Positions 10,989-21,240 are shown, counted from the stretch's first letter. The stretch: 64,000 bases of DNA from Rhabdophis nuchalis (GCA_039707465.1 CM077644.1:84638375-84702374), one strand, 5' to 3'. Translations and numbers: made by a program. Notes: generated by a model not told the origin, from the sequence alone.

Positions 10989-13174
10989 TTTGTACAATAA
11001 ATACATGCTGTCCTTTATATCAAAATGTTTTATTTTGATGGGTGGTTGAGAATCTGGACAGTGAAATAAAATCCCACCAGAGAATTCTCTTCCCCATCAC
11101 CTCTTCATCATTAAATATTAACTATCAGGGATAATTAAACTCTTTCAAGTTTTACAGTAACTCATCTGGAATGAGGCCAACTGCTTCACATAAAATACCA
11201 TCACCCAAATCTAATCAAAAAAGTGACTTGGGCAGCTTGTTACAATGACTGTCATACTGAAAGTAGCTAGTCAGTCTCTGTTATTGTGTAGAAACAGTGG
11301 GAGTAATCGTTCCGAATTCACCGTCAGCACAAAAAAGAATGCATGAATTGCTGCAATCTTAGGAAAGATAATAATATTAACACATGTAATGAAGAATTTA
11401 ATACCAAATAAAAACCCTTTGCTTGATGGATTACTTCTCCACCCAGTTAATTAATTTACTAATTTTAAGGAAAGAAGCAGGGAAGTGAAGGATTTTATTG
11501 GAAGACTACTGGTTGAAAATTGTATACAATTCTAGCAATTACAGGTCTTTTGGAAGACTTGTTTATGGGTAAATTTGTCACACAACAATCAGATCTCACA
11601 TATCTCTGGCTATAATCCTTGTTCTATTGAATTATATACATTTAGAATGTCCTGCTTGCCTGGAATGATAGAAGTAGACTTCCAATACTGGAAGCAGTAA
11701 AATATCTGTCATAAAGGCTAATAGTACTACTAGTAGTAGTACTAGTACCGGTGAGCTGCTTATAAATTTCCTGTTGCATTATAGTAGCCACTCTAGGACT
11801 TTGGTCTGATGCATGAAAGTTCCATTTATGTCCTATGATTTACTTAGGATTGTAGTTCCTGTAGTTATATGCTAAATCACCAACACCTTTGTACTGTTGC
11901 TCTTGCTACATTCCAAGAAGAAAATCTGATGGCAATGCTAATTAATGCAAATTATTCCTGATGCAGATTCTGATAGACAAATAGATCCTCTCCAGCTCCT
12001 TGGCAAGGAGATTGTCTGGCAATGCCCTTTATGCCAAACGATTACCCAAACAGCAAGCTCCCATTTCTTATTTTCAAAGCAATGGTGACTAGGGTATTTT
12101 CCTTTTAAAAAGAGCACATGAGCATAGCTGTGGATTATGAATAGCAAGCATTTTATTTTGGTATATGCCAAAAGTATCATAAGTTGAAATTTCCCATGAG
12201 TGGTCCTTCCTCACTCAGTGCTGATAGTTGATAATAAAAAGAATGGGGTAGAGACTTGACTTATAGCCACGATCCCTGACCCTTTGTGTTGAATGAGTCT
12301 TCACTTTTAATAAAGATGTTGTCGCCAGTCTTTGCAAAACAGATATTACATTCTGGTTCAAGAAAGAGCTGGGCATGTTAAATAGCCCGTTGTTATTCTT
12401 GACTACACTGAGACAAAGATGACAAATTACCCTGCAGAACTGCAGACAATATATCCACACACATACATAATAGCAGAGAGGCCACCCAGCAAGTAACTAA
12501 GGGTCTAAGTTGACATTATCCTAGCAATGTAAGCAAGAAAGTGTTTCTCGCTTTATCTTTTCCTGAGTCACAGGCCTGCAAGGTGTAATATATGTGGTGA
12601 ATTGTCTACCAATCTCTTGGCATCAGGAGGTGATTTAACACCAGGCAATTGGACCCAGCTTCAGGTCTATTTTTTAAATGAGCTGTATTGGAATCACCAG
12701 AAATGAGAAATGCACTAAAAACTCCGACAAGCTTTTGACTGGGCATTTTAGGGGATCAATTATTCTTTTAAGCATGAGGAGGTTTTAAGGTATTTCTGGT
12801 ATGCTCTCTTGAAATGCAAAAGATGCCTGAACCATATAGAAAGGATCTAATTTTTGGGACTTATCAGGTCTGGTAGAGAATGAATGCTATGAGTCCTTTC
12901 TTCCAGGGAATTATATTTGGTGGGTCTCAGGATGAAGTCTTTCTCTGTCACAGTCTCTGCATTCAGGAGCCTTCTCTCCACCAGAATTGAGATTAGCTCC
13001 ATTCAGCTCAATATTCTGAAGCGTCCCTCAAGACATGCTCTCTTACCAGGCCTGAGATTCTCCAGACCAGAGATCTTTTATATGTGTCTGCCCTTTTTCA
13101 CAGTTATTTTTAATTGTGCTCATTTTATATGTATTTATTGGTTTTAAATGAAATACAAGTAAAATAAAATATTT
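10989..13174. other. Unique AT-rich sequence, no gene seen
   Basis: About 2.2 kb with no familiar repeat and no ORF with domain-like features. A small TACTACTAGTAGTAGTA palindrome lies near 11730. Confidence 0.6.
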
Positions 13175-13300
13175 GTACACAGAGTTGAACTGCGAGGTCT
13201 TTAATGCTCTCAGAGCTTGGTTGTTTTCTGGCAGATGTTTCATTACCCAAACATTATCCAATATCTCAAACAAGGATCTGCTAAACAAGCTAACAGTAAA
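13175..13300 (+). repeat. Dispersed repeat with GCAGATGTTTCATTACCCAA
   Basis: GAGCTTGGTTGTTTTCTGGC then AGATGTTTCATTACCCAAAC. A related piece is at 36935-37025 (GAGCTTGGAAGTTTTCTTGC, AGACATTTCATTACCAAACT). Class not determined. Confidence 0.55.
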
Positions 13301-13525
13301 CAGAAAGAAACAAAGGAAGAAAACAACCAAGTACAGAGAACACCAAAGACTTCCTAAATTAAGTAGAGGGGCAGCCATACAGATACAATACATAAAAATA
13401 TAAATAAAATAAACTTTTAATAGACAGGGCGGGCAGGGCCCATCCAGGCAAGGCCATTCTAACCTATCTGTCCTTTCCCAAAAAGTACAGAGTCCTGTTT
13501 CACTCCATGCAATTGGTAATGATTT

Positions 13526-13823
13526 TGTTAGATCAGACAAAGGATTCCGACTCAGGCATGGTCAAAACAACAGGAACGTTTATTCACACTATTTACAACA
13601 CACACAAGATTCAACTGGCAAGGTTCCTTGTCAGGAGCCTCTTATATAGATTTACTTAAGCAGGAACTGCTGACAAGCACTTGCAACATTGTAAGTATTT
13701 TCCCGGGCAGATTCCAGACAGCTTGTCTCTGTTAATCACTGCAGCTGCTGGCTCAGCTCCGGAATGCGGTGACTCACAGGTTACCAGACGAGTTGTCTGG
13801 GACGTAGGCTTGAGGACACAACA
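13526..13823 (-). repeat. 3' LTR of the gypsy element
   Basis: 298 bp, two substitutions from the 5' LTR. The last 14 codons and the stop of gag-pol lie inside it. Confidence 0.95.
13579..13584 (-). terminator. LTR polyadenylation signal
   Basis: Minus strand AATAAA in the 3' LTR, downstream of the TATA box, as expected for ending the genomic RNA. The matching copy in the 5' LTR is 18275-18280. Confidence 0.75.
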
Positions 13824-16800
13824 CTCCTTCCCCCATAGTCAGTGCGCATGTGTCTAGGTTCTCTGTCCAACACAGTACATGCGCACGCGTAGTCGTTCAG
13901 ATAGGCGGGGCGGTGTCGGGTCCGCCCTGACCGCCTTAGTTCTTGAGGAGGCTCCTCCCTGTGGGACACGGAGCCTTCGCCTATGTCATCGCGGCCTGCC
14001 CTCGGAGGTGGAGTCACCGTAGGCGGCAATGGCGACCCTAGCAAGTCCGGGCGAGGGGGCGTGGCGACCGGGCTTGAGGTAGTTGGCATTTGCTGGCAAG
14101 TATTATTCTGGTAGGGTGGTTCCCCGATGGGCGAGGCCCCCAGCTGAGAGTCAGATTGGGCTGTGAGGTCCTGGCGGTCTCCCCGTGCTGTTCCCGCCGA
14201 TACGAGGTCTGGACCGGCTAGGGACTCCGGGGTTCCAAACAACTGCTCGGCTTGAGCAGAGAACAACGGCCCAACGGGGGCCAACGGGCAGGAACGGCCT
14301 GGCGTGGTGACTGCTGTTTCGGGCAGGCGGCGCCTCAGTTGATCCAGGTGGCGCCGCCACTCGGATCCATCCTGAAGGCCGACTCTGTAAGAACAGGGTC
14401 CGGTTATGTCCAAAATGGTTGCGGCAATCCATCGCGGCTCCCCTGAAAAGTTCCTTGCCCAAACCAGGTCCCCAATTTCAAATAAACGAGGAGTGGGAAT
14501 CTGCAGGTTGCCCCTCTGCAACCCGACGTAATCGGGGTGCAGTCTGTCCAGAGTGGTCCGCAAGCGTCGGCCCATCAAGAGCTCCGCGGGGCTTTTCCCT
14601 GTGGCTGGGCAAGGTGTGACATGCTGTCCCAAAAGGTACGCAGCCACCCTTGCCTGCCAGTCCCCTTTATCCAAACGGGCCAAGGCTTCCTTAGCTGAGC
14701 GCACGGCTCGTTCCGCGCGTCCATTAGACGCCGGGTGATAAGGGGCGACCGGTGCGTGGCGGATCCCTTGGGTGGCCAGAAAGTCCAAGAAGGTGGAGGA
14801 TTGAAATTGGGGTCCGTTTTTGGACACAACGACGTCCGGCAACCCGTGGGTCGCGAACAGACAGTGCAAGGCACGCACCGTGCTCTCCGCTGTGGTGGAA
14901 GCCATGAGAATCACCTCCACCCAGCGTGAGAACGCATCCACCACCACGAGGAAATTCTGGCCATGGAAGGGACCCGCGAAATCCAAGTGGAGCCTGGACC
15001 ATGGGCTCCTGGGGGCGTCCCACTCCCTCGGCGGGGAGACCGGCGGGGCCGGCCGGGACGATTGGCAGGAGGAGCAGGCGGCCACCCATTCCGCCACTTC
15101 AGCGTCCATGCCGGGCCACCAGACATAGCTCCGGGCCAATGCCTTCATACGGACGATGCCTGGGTGGTTGGCATGGAGCGACTGAAGAACCATGTGCCGG
15201 AGAGGGGAAGGGACGATGACCCGATCTCCCCAACACAAGCACCCACAATGGAGCAAGAGCTCCAGCTGGCGTGACTTGTAAGGCCGAAAGTTTTCAGCCA
15301 CACTGCCCGAAGGCCAGCCCCTCAGCACCCATCGGCAGACCTGGGCGAGGATGGGGTCTGCGCGGGTGTGAGCGGCAACGGCGGAAGAGGACAGGGGCAA
15401 GTCCGACTCCGCGACCATCAGGACAGAGAGAGCAGGCACAGGGGCCGGATCCGGCCCCGGGAGAGGGCAGCGGCTTAGGGCATCAGCATGCCCTATCTGC
15501 TTGCCAGGACGGTATAGCAGCGTATAGTCATACGCTGCCAGGAATTCCGTCCAGCGGGTCATCCTGGGCGACAGGATGGGGGGTGTCGGACGGTCACCGG
15601 CCAATAGCCCAAGGAGCGGCTTATGGTCCGTGACAACAGAAAAGGTCCGCCCATAGAGGTAATTGTGGAACTTCTTAATCCCGGACACTACAGCCAAAGC
15701 CTCCTTGTCGATTTGGCTGTAGTTTCTCTCCGTTTGAGACATTGTCCGGGAGTAAAAAGCAATGGGGGCTTCCGAGCCGTCTGGAAAGACATGGCTAAGG
15801 ACAGCCCCCAGGCCAAAAGGGGAGGCATCGCACGCAAGCGTCAGAGGAAGCCTGTCATGGTACTGGACTAGTACCGCATCTGACGTGAGCATGGCTTTGA
15901 CAACCGCGAACGCGTGTGCTTCGCGGCTGCCCCAGTGCCAGGCCGCGGATCGGTCGAGCAACCGATGCAGCGGCTCGGCTAGCGATGCCTTATGGGGAAT
16001 AAACGGCGCGTAGAAATTCAAAAGGCCGAGGAATGCCTGCAGCTCCGTTTTGGAGGCAGGAGTGGGGGCCTTTTGGATGGCCTCGACCTTGGAGGGGGTT
16101 GGGTGAATTCCTTGGGCGTCAATCATGAAACCCAGGAATTCCACCCTAGGCGCAGCAAACGTACATTTGCTGCGTTTCAACTTTAAACCCGCGCCCCTGA
16201 AAACTCTGAGGACCTTCTGTAACGTTTTGGCGAGTTCTGATATGCTGGAAGCAGCAATCAGGACGTCGTCAAAATACGGTACAACGCCAGGGAGCCCATG
16301 GAGCAGTCGCTCCATGAGGCTCTGGAAGATCCCCGGGGCTACGGACACGCCGAATTGGAGACGGCGACAGCGGAAAACCCCATGGTGGGTCACGATGGTC
16401 TGCGCTTCCGCAGCCTCGTCATCCACCGGGAGCTGTTGGTAGGCCTGCGCCATATCCAGTTTCGCGAACACTCGACCTCGTCCCAATGAGTGGAGCAGGT
16501 CTTGCACCACCGGAACCGGGTATGGGTTCGCCTGAAGCCCGAGGTTGATCGTCGACTTATAGTCGGCGCAGATCCTCACGGACCCGTCGGGCTTAATGGG
16601 GACCACAATGGGGGTCTCCCATTTCGCCTGATCGACGGGTTCGAGCACGCCCTGCGCCACCAATCGATCCAATTCCGCTTCAACCTTGGGCTTCAGCGCG
16701 AACGGCAGCCTGCGGGCCTTCAAGCGGACTGGAGCAACCTGGGGGTCCAAATTTAGGGAAACAGGAGTGCCTTTGTACGTTCCTAAGCTGCCATCAAAGA

Positions 16801-18127
16801 CGTCGTTGAACTCTCTGATTACTTCGTCTACCGGAGAACTGGCTGGCACGCTGTGTACTCCTTGGACTGACAGTCCCAAGGCTGGAAACCAGTCCAATCC
16901 GATCAAGGCAGCTAGGGGTTTGGCCACTACCAGGATGGGAAGGGATCCGTGGAAGGGGCCGTAGTCTACTCTCACTCTGTGCAGACCTAGAATGGGAATT
17001 TGTGAGTCCTGGTAATCTTTCAGGATCGTCGCCGTGGGGCCGAGATCCCGCTTCCTCAGCTTGGGGCAAAGCTTAACTAAATGCGCCCAGGACATGAGTG
17101 ATCTAGAGGACCCTGAATCTATTTCCATTTTTACCCCCACCCCCTCTAAGCAAACCACTGTTGACAGTCTCCTACTCTCTGCCTGGTCGTAGCTTAGAGC
17201 TGGGGGCATCTCTGCCAGCACGAAGCAGTCGGTCGGCTGTGGCTGGTAGCGTCCTGAACGCTTCTGCGACCCTCGTTGTCCTGGTGGAACGGTTCTGGAG
17301 GCGGCAGCTGGCATTGTCGCTGGAGCGGCAGCACGGCACACAGCTGCTAGGTGTCCTTTCCTGCCACATCTGCGGCACACCGATGCCTTGAATGGGCACT
17401 CTGGTCTCTGGTGGGCCCCTCCGCAGCCTAGGCAGTTCCCGGACTTCTGCTGCGGTGTGAATGCGCGATTCGGCACGCGCCCGGTCACCCTGATGCAGTC
17501 CCCACGGTCTTCCTCCTCCAGCTCATCCAGCGGCGCTATTTCGTCTACCAGACACGCTCGCGGAGTGGGGAAAAGAGGAGGGCGCGCGCGGCCCATGTCG
17601 GATGTGGAGATCTCCGACAATTCTGTCGCGCGTGCTTCTTCCACCGCTTGCTCGAGAGTCAGGACAGTTTTTGAAAGCAAGCGGCGCTTTAGGCGGATGT
17701 CTCTTACGCCGCATACAAACTGCTCCAGTAGGGATTCCTCCAGGAAGCCAGCAGGGAACTCGCAGGGAATTGCGGTCGCTCTCAATTTCTGCAGGAACTC
17801 GGCTACCGACTGTTGCGGCTGTTGCACACATTGCCTGAATGCATAGCGATGCGCTATGCGGGAAGGCGCCGGCGCGTAGTGTGCTCTCAGGCGGCCCAGG
17901 AGATCGTCCCACGGCACTTCGTGCACCGCTGCGGGTGCTGCTATGGTTCGGGTGGTAGCGAACAATTCAGGGCCGCCGCACTGGAGGAATAGGCTCAGCT
18001 TCCTGGCAGGCGCGAGTTCGCCGTAGTCGCTGGCTATCAAGAAGCACTCGAACCGGGCTAAGAAGGAAGCCCATTGTTCCTTCATCGGGTCGAACGGTGC
18101 AAACGGAGGTATTGTCGCCGTAGCCAT
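13781..18127 (-). CDS. gag-pol: Gag-Pol polyprotein of a Ty3/gypsy element, one open frame
   Basis: The 1448-codon ORF starts at the ATG 95 nt after the 5' LTR and has no internal stop. Residues 1-220 are Gag-like. Two zinc knuckles follow: C232-C235-H239-C244 (an irregular CX2CX3HX4C) and C251-C254-H259-C264 (standard CX2CX4HX4C). The protease has DSG at 337-339. RT spans about 480-660 with Asp558 (KLDMAQAY) and YFDD at 618-621. RNase H has Asp767, Glu809 and Asp834 (TDHKPL). Integrase has the zinc domain (H985, H988, C1018, C1021), then Asp1049 and Glu1139, but the residue exactly 35 positions before Glu1139, expected to be Asp, is Lys1103 (SKNGPQF). Gag and Pol are in one frame, so no frameshift is needed. 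The C-terminus runs 43 nt into the 3' LTR. The polyprotein looks expressible; integration activity is doubtful. Confidence 0.95.
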   Translation of the reverse strand: MATATIPPFAPFDPMKEQWASFLARFECFLIASDYGELAPARKLSLFLQCGGPELFATTRTIAAPAAVHEVPWDDLLGRLRAHYAPAPSRIAHRYAFRQCVQQPQQSVAEFLQKLRATAIPCEFPAGFLEESLLEQFVCGVRDIRLKRRLLSKTVLTLEQAVEEARATELSEISTSDMGRARPPLFPTPRACLVDEIAPLDELEEEDRGDCIRVTGRVPNRAFTPQQKSGNCLGCGGAHQRPECPFKASVCRRCGRKGHLAAVCRAAAPATMPAAASRTVPPGQRGSQKRSGRYQPQPTDCFVLAEMPPALSYDQAESRRLSTVVCLEGVGVKMEIDSGSSRSLMSWAHLVKLCPKLRKRDLGPTATILKDYQDSQIPILGLHRVRVDYGPFHGSLPILVVAKPLAALIGLDWFPALGLSVQGVHSVPASSPVDEVIREFNDVFDGSLGTYKGTPVSLNLDPQVAPVRLKARRLPFALKPKVEAELDRLVAQGVLEPVDQAKWETPIVVPIKPDGSVRICADYKSTINLGLQANPYPVPVVQDLLHSLGRGRVFAKLDMAQAYQQLPVDDEAAEAQTIVTHHGVFRCRRLQFGVSVAPGIFQSLMERLLHGLPGVVPYFDDVLIAASSISELAKTLQKVLRVFRGAGLKLKRSKCTFAAPRVEFLGFMIDAQGIHPTPSKVEAIQKAPTPASKTELQAFLGLLNFYAPFIPHKASLAEPLHRLLDRSAAWHWGSREAHAFAVVKAMLTSDAVLVQYHDRLPLTLACDASPFGLGAVLSHVFPDGSEAPIAFYSRTMSQTERNYSQIDKEALAVVSGIKKFHNYLYGRTFSVVTDHKPLLGLLAGDRPTPPILSPRMTRWTEFLAAYDYTLLYRPGKQIGHADALSRCPLPGPDPAPVPALSVLMVAESDLPLSSSAVAAHTRADPILAQVCRWVLRGWPSGSVAENFRPYKSRQLELLLHCGCLCWGDRVIVPSPLRHMVLQSLHANHPGIVRMKALARSYVWWPGMDAEVAEWVAACSSCQSSRPAPPVSPPREWDAPRSPWSRLHLDFAGPFHGQNFLVVVDAFSRWVEVILMASTTAESTVRALHCLFATHGLPDVVVSKNGPQFQSSTFLDFLATQGIRHAPVAPYHPASNGRAERAVRSAKEALARLDKGDWQARVAAYLLGQHVTPCPATGKSPAELLMGRRLRTTLDRLHPDYVGLQRGNLQIPTPRLFEIGDLVWARNFSGEPRWIAATILDITGPCSYRVGLQDGSEWRRHLDQLRRRLPETAVTTPGRSCPLAPVGPLFSAQAEQLFGTPESLAGPDLVSAGTARGDRQDLTAQSDSQLGASPIGEPPYQNNTCQQMPTTSSPVATPPRPDLLGSPLPPTVTPPPRAGRDDIGEGSVSHREEPPQELRRSGRTRHRPAYLNDYACACTVLDREPRHMRTDYGGRSVVSSSLRPRQLVW
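13824..13838 (-). promoter_or_regulatory. Polypurine tract
   Basis: Minus strand CTATGGGGGAAGGAG lies directly before the 3' LTR, the normal place for plus-strand DNA priming. Confidence 0.85.
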
Positions 18128-18202
18128 GGTGAGGCTGTGCGTCGCGCTGCGCTCTGTTGTTGAAGTATTCGTTACCCGTTGCGTTCTAAGGCCACGGCCT
18201 GT

Positions 18203-18220
18203 ATCCCACCCTCGTCGCCA
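18203..18220 (-). promoter_or_regulatory. Primer-binding site, tRNA-Ser(GCU)-like
   Basis: Minus strand TGGCGACGAGGGTGGGAT begins one base inside the 5' LTR. It complements the 3' end of vertebrate serine tRNA-GCU (...CCTCGTCGCCA) with at most about one mismatch, from memory of that tRNA. Confidence 0.75.
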
Positions 18221-18221
18221 G

Positions 18222-18519
18222 TGTTAGATCAGACAAAGGATTCCGACTCAGGCATGGTCAAAACAACAGGAACGTTTATTCACACTATTTACAACACACA
18301 CAAGATTCAACTGGCAAGGTTCCTTGTCAGGAGCCTCTTATATAGATTTACTTAAGCAGGAACTGCTGACAAGCACTTGTAACATTGTAAGTATTTTCCC
18401 GGGCAGATTCCAGACAGCTTGTCTCTGTTAATCACTGCAGTTGCTGGCTCAGCTCCGGAATGCGGTGACTCACAGGTTACCAGACGAGTTGTCTGGGACG
18501 TAGGCTTGAGGACACAACA
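18222..18519 (-). repeat. 5' LTR of the gypsy element
   Basis: 298 bp, TG...CA. In element orientation a TATA box lies about 175 nt in and an AATAAA about 240 nt in, which gives the order U3, R, short U5. Confidence 0.95.
18337..18346 (-). promoter_or_regulatory. LTR TATA box
   Basis: Minus strand reads TCTATATAAG within the 5' LTR; the same occurs at 13641-13650 in the 3' LTR. Predicted to position transcription start about 25-30 nt downstream. Confidence 0.75.
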
Positions 18520-18524
18520 GATTT

Positions 18525-19224
18525 ATCTTTAGAAATAACTTAATTTAGTTCATTGACCAAAACTAAGTTATCATAAACACAATCAGAAGGCACCATCTTG
18601 CATTATTAGCATTGTGTTGTTGCATAGATAAAATCGGAAACACTACTGGCTGAAATATGTAGCCTCCCAGCAGGAGGAACAGGAAATAAAGGAAAGAGAA
18701 CTAGACAATTCAAAAAGAAGTTAGGCGGCAATACTTGCCCATATTTAGCCAACAGTATATCTGGTTTATATTTAACTTATGCTTCTATTTTATAAATCAG
18801 TATCTTAAGCAAAATGAGACCCCCTAAAATTTTTGGACTACATTGCCCATCTGGCACAATATTGTGAGCAACTGTCAGGAATTACAATAGACCTAATTCA
18901 AAACACTTAGAGACTATTGGATTAGCTGTATTTGTGGCTGTTTTATTTAGTCTGCCTGTCTATATGAGAAAATTAAATATGATACTGGCCTTTCACATTT
19001 GCAATGTTTTTTTTTCTTCCCTTGCTTTGATCTTGACTCCTGAATAGGTTGCAAATGGCAGCTAAGTTGTCTTTAGTTGATATGGTGCTTTTATTTTCTG
19101 CTTAGTAAGCTCATTTTTAGATTTATTGGTGGTAGAATTGAGTGCCTAGTGGGTGGCAATAATTCTGAACCTACTGGCCATTTTAGATTAGTTAGACCTA
19201 TTTGCTTTTCTCCAGTCCTTAGAT
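18525..19224. other. Unique sequence right of the gypsy element
   Basis: No ORF or repeat recognised; a short poly-T at 19008-19015. Confidence 0.55.
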
Positions 19225-19541
19225 AAGGTAAAGGTAAAGATTCCCCTCGCACATATGTGCTAATCATTCCCACCTCATCACAATCATCTTCATTTCAAAG
19301 CTGAAGAGCCAGACCTGTCTGAAGATGACTCCGTGATCATGTGGCCAACATGATTTAACACTAAAGGCACATGGAATGCTGTTACTTTCCCACCAAAGGT
19401 GGTTCCTATTTTTCTACTTGCATTTTTACATGGTTTTGAACTGCTAGGTTGGCAGAAGCTGGGACAAGTAATGGGAGCTCACTCCAGTACATGGCACTAG
19501 GGATTTGAACCACCAAACTGCTGACCTTTCTGATCAGTCCC
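19225..19541 (-). mobile_element. Sauria-type SINE, minus strand, head missing
   Basis: Begins (as tail) with GGTAAAGGTAAAG and CTCGCACATATGTGCTAA, continues through CATGTGGCCAACATGA and AAGTAATGGGAGCTCACTCC, to GATTTGAACCACC, the reverse of the B box. The first ~35 bases of the head are missing. Confidence 0.85.
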
Positions 19542-19835
19542 TAGATACTGCCTTTCAAAATCCATCAATTCCCTTATCCATCCCCTTATACTTGCAAATC
19601 TCTGAACCTCTTCCCAGTTTGAAGACTGCAGAGCAGATAACAAGTGGTGGTGATAGACATGACGTGGTGAACACAGTGACAGAAAGATGTCTTTCTGTGC
19701 CACTGCACCACACAAGCCCATTAGGTAGTGTGTTTGTTCGTGTTTTTAAACATGGGTGAAATGCTTTCCCTGAACAACATCTAATAGGAAGGGGGAGTTG
19801 CATAGTCAAGCAAACAAAATGAAAGCAATCTTACA
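19542..19835. other. Unique sequence
   Basis: Nothing recognised. Confidence 0.5.
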
Positions 19836-19844
19836 TACTATGCA

Positions 19845-20075
19845 GATTCTCAGTCACCCAAGTCGTGGTTGTCCCAAAGGTGCCTTTTCAAGAGGCAGCT
19901 GGACTTTCAGAACTGAAGAAGCTTCGTGGCTTCAAAGAAAAACCAGAAAGTCCAGTTGCCTCTTGGAAAAAGCACCTTTGGGACAGTCTTACATACAAAC
20001 ATATCCCTCACATGCTGCTCAGACTGACGCAGGTCTCAATTGATCATGATCATCCTTTTCATTTGTCCCTTTTCC
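19845..20075 (+). repeat. Hairpin-forming dispersed repeat
   Basis: GTCCCAAAGGTGCCTTTTCA at 19871 and its near reverse complement ending TTTGGGAC at 19984 form arms of about 38 bp around a 37-bp loop. It shares CCAGTTGCCTCTTG and GCACCTTTGGGACA with 6270 and 49707. Confidence 0.7.
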
Positions 20076-20091
20076 TAGATGGGAGGGGAAG

Positions 20092-20395
20092 CAATACAAT
20101 ACAATACAATACAATACAATAGCAGAGTTGGAAGGGACCTTGTAGGTCTTCTAGTCCAACCCCCTGCGTGGGCAGGAACCTTATACCATTTCAGACAAAT
20201 GGCTATCTAACATCTTCTTAAAGACTTCCAGGGTTGGGGCATTCACAACTTCTGGAGGCAAGCTGTTCCACTGGTTAATTGTTCTAACTGTCAGGAAATT
20301 TCTCCTCAGTTCTAAGTTGCTTCTCTCCTTGATTAGTTTCTACCCATTGCTTCTTGTCCTGCCCCCAGGTGCCTTGGAGAAGCAGGTGAGGGGTG
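20092..20395 (-). mobile_element. CR1-type LINE 3' end with (AATAC)n
   Basis: An AATAC array (20093-20121) is followed by GCAGAGTTGGAAGGGACCTT and GTCTTCTAGTCCAACCCCCT, then coding-like text down to CTTGTCCTGCCCCCAGGTGC. This matches the 62970-63300 region closely. Confidence 0.9.
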
Positions 20396-20955
20396 TGTGA
20401 TGAGAGATGGTTGACTCTATGAGCCTGGTCCTTCCATCTGTCAAAATAACCAATCATCACAGAAGTACTATAACTGATGGATTTGCATTGGTTGGTGATG
20501 TGTACATAGATGAAAGGCTCCCTTGCAAGAGAAATTAGGGCATCATCCTTCAGCTGTAAGTCAAAACAGAAGCAGTTGCAATTAGCCAGGGTGACAACAA
20601 AATCTATCCTAGTTTAATTTCTAAACAGACCAAAGAATTAAATTACCAACATCTCTCTCTCTCTCTCTCCAACTCCAACATTGCACACATTCTCTCTCAG
20701 AATAATATTTCATATGTCTGATGAAATTAACTGATAGTACATAAAATGCCATAATATTTATCTTTAAGAGATTTCTTGCACAAGAATGTGTGAATAATGT
20801 TTCCTTTCTGGGAACTGCATTTTGCCATGAATGTCATTGGCACTTTCCATCTGAGTTTACAATCTCAAAATCAAAAGAATAGAGTCCAAAAACCGTAATT
20901 TAAGTCAGGTTTCAGGAGAACTCTGCACACAATTGTATACAAATTGTATGTATTT
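20396..20955. other. Unique sequence
   Basis: Nothing recognised except a (TC)n run near 20651-20668. Confidence 0.5.
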
Positions 20956-21058
20956 ATTTCTTCCCACATCCTTTCCTAAACTTGTAAAGAGTTTTCCCAG
21001 TCAGAAGGTTGAGAATTCGATCCTAGGTGGCAACAGACGCTGCCAAGGATATGCAAAT

Positions 21059-21240
21059 GCATGTATATGTATATCTTTCTCGGGATGGAGTTGGGGCAGC
21101 TGAATGGAGCTGAGTGTTTACCAGCAGATGCCCTTCCTGCTGTGAACTCCACATATGCATCAGGAAGGGCATCCGGCTGGTAAATAATCAGCTCCATTCA
21201 GCTGCTCCAACTCCATCCTAAAAAAGATATACATATGCAT
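21059..21240. repeat. Near-perfect palindromic repeat, 80-bp arms
   Basis: Left arm 21059-21139 and right arm 21161-21240 are nearly reverse complements (GGATGGAGTTGGGGCAGCTG against CAGCTGCTCCAACTCCATCC). The loop is 21 bp. Class unknown. Confidence 0.8.

Larger units (their letters stand above)
13526..18519 (-). mobile_element. Complete Ty3/gypsy LTR retrotransposon, Mag-like
   Basis: A 4994-bp element on the minus strand, flanked by the 5-bp duplication GATTT (13521-13525 and 18520-18524). The two 298-bp LTRs begin TGTTGTGT and end CTAACA in element orientation and differ only at 13684/18380 and 13745/18441 (both C versus T). It contains a primer-binding site, a polypurine tract and one gag-pol ORF in the order gag-PR-RT-RH-IN. 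Single ORF, serine-tRNA primer and IN/zinc features fit the Mag clade; the clade call is inferred. The low LTR divergence means a recent insertion. Confidence 0.95.

Noticed and set aside
13043..13540. 165-codon frame next to the gypsy element
   Set aside because: Runs into the LTR by accident, low-complexity hydrophobic text, no domain.
18121..18221. Separate small gene upstream of gag-pol
   Set aside because: The leader between PBS and ATG is only about 75 nt and has no other ORF.
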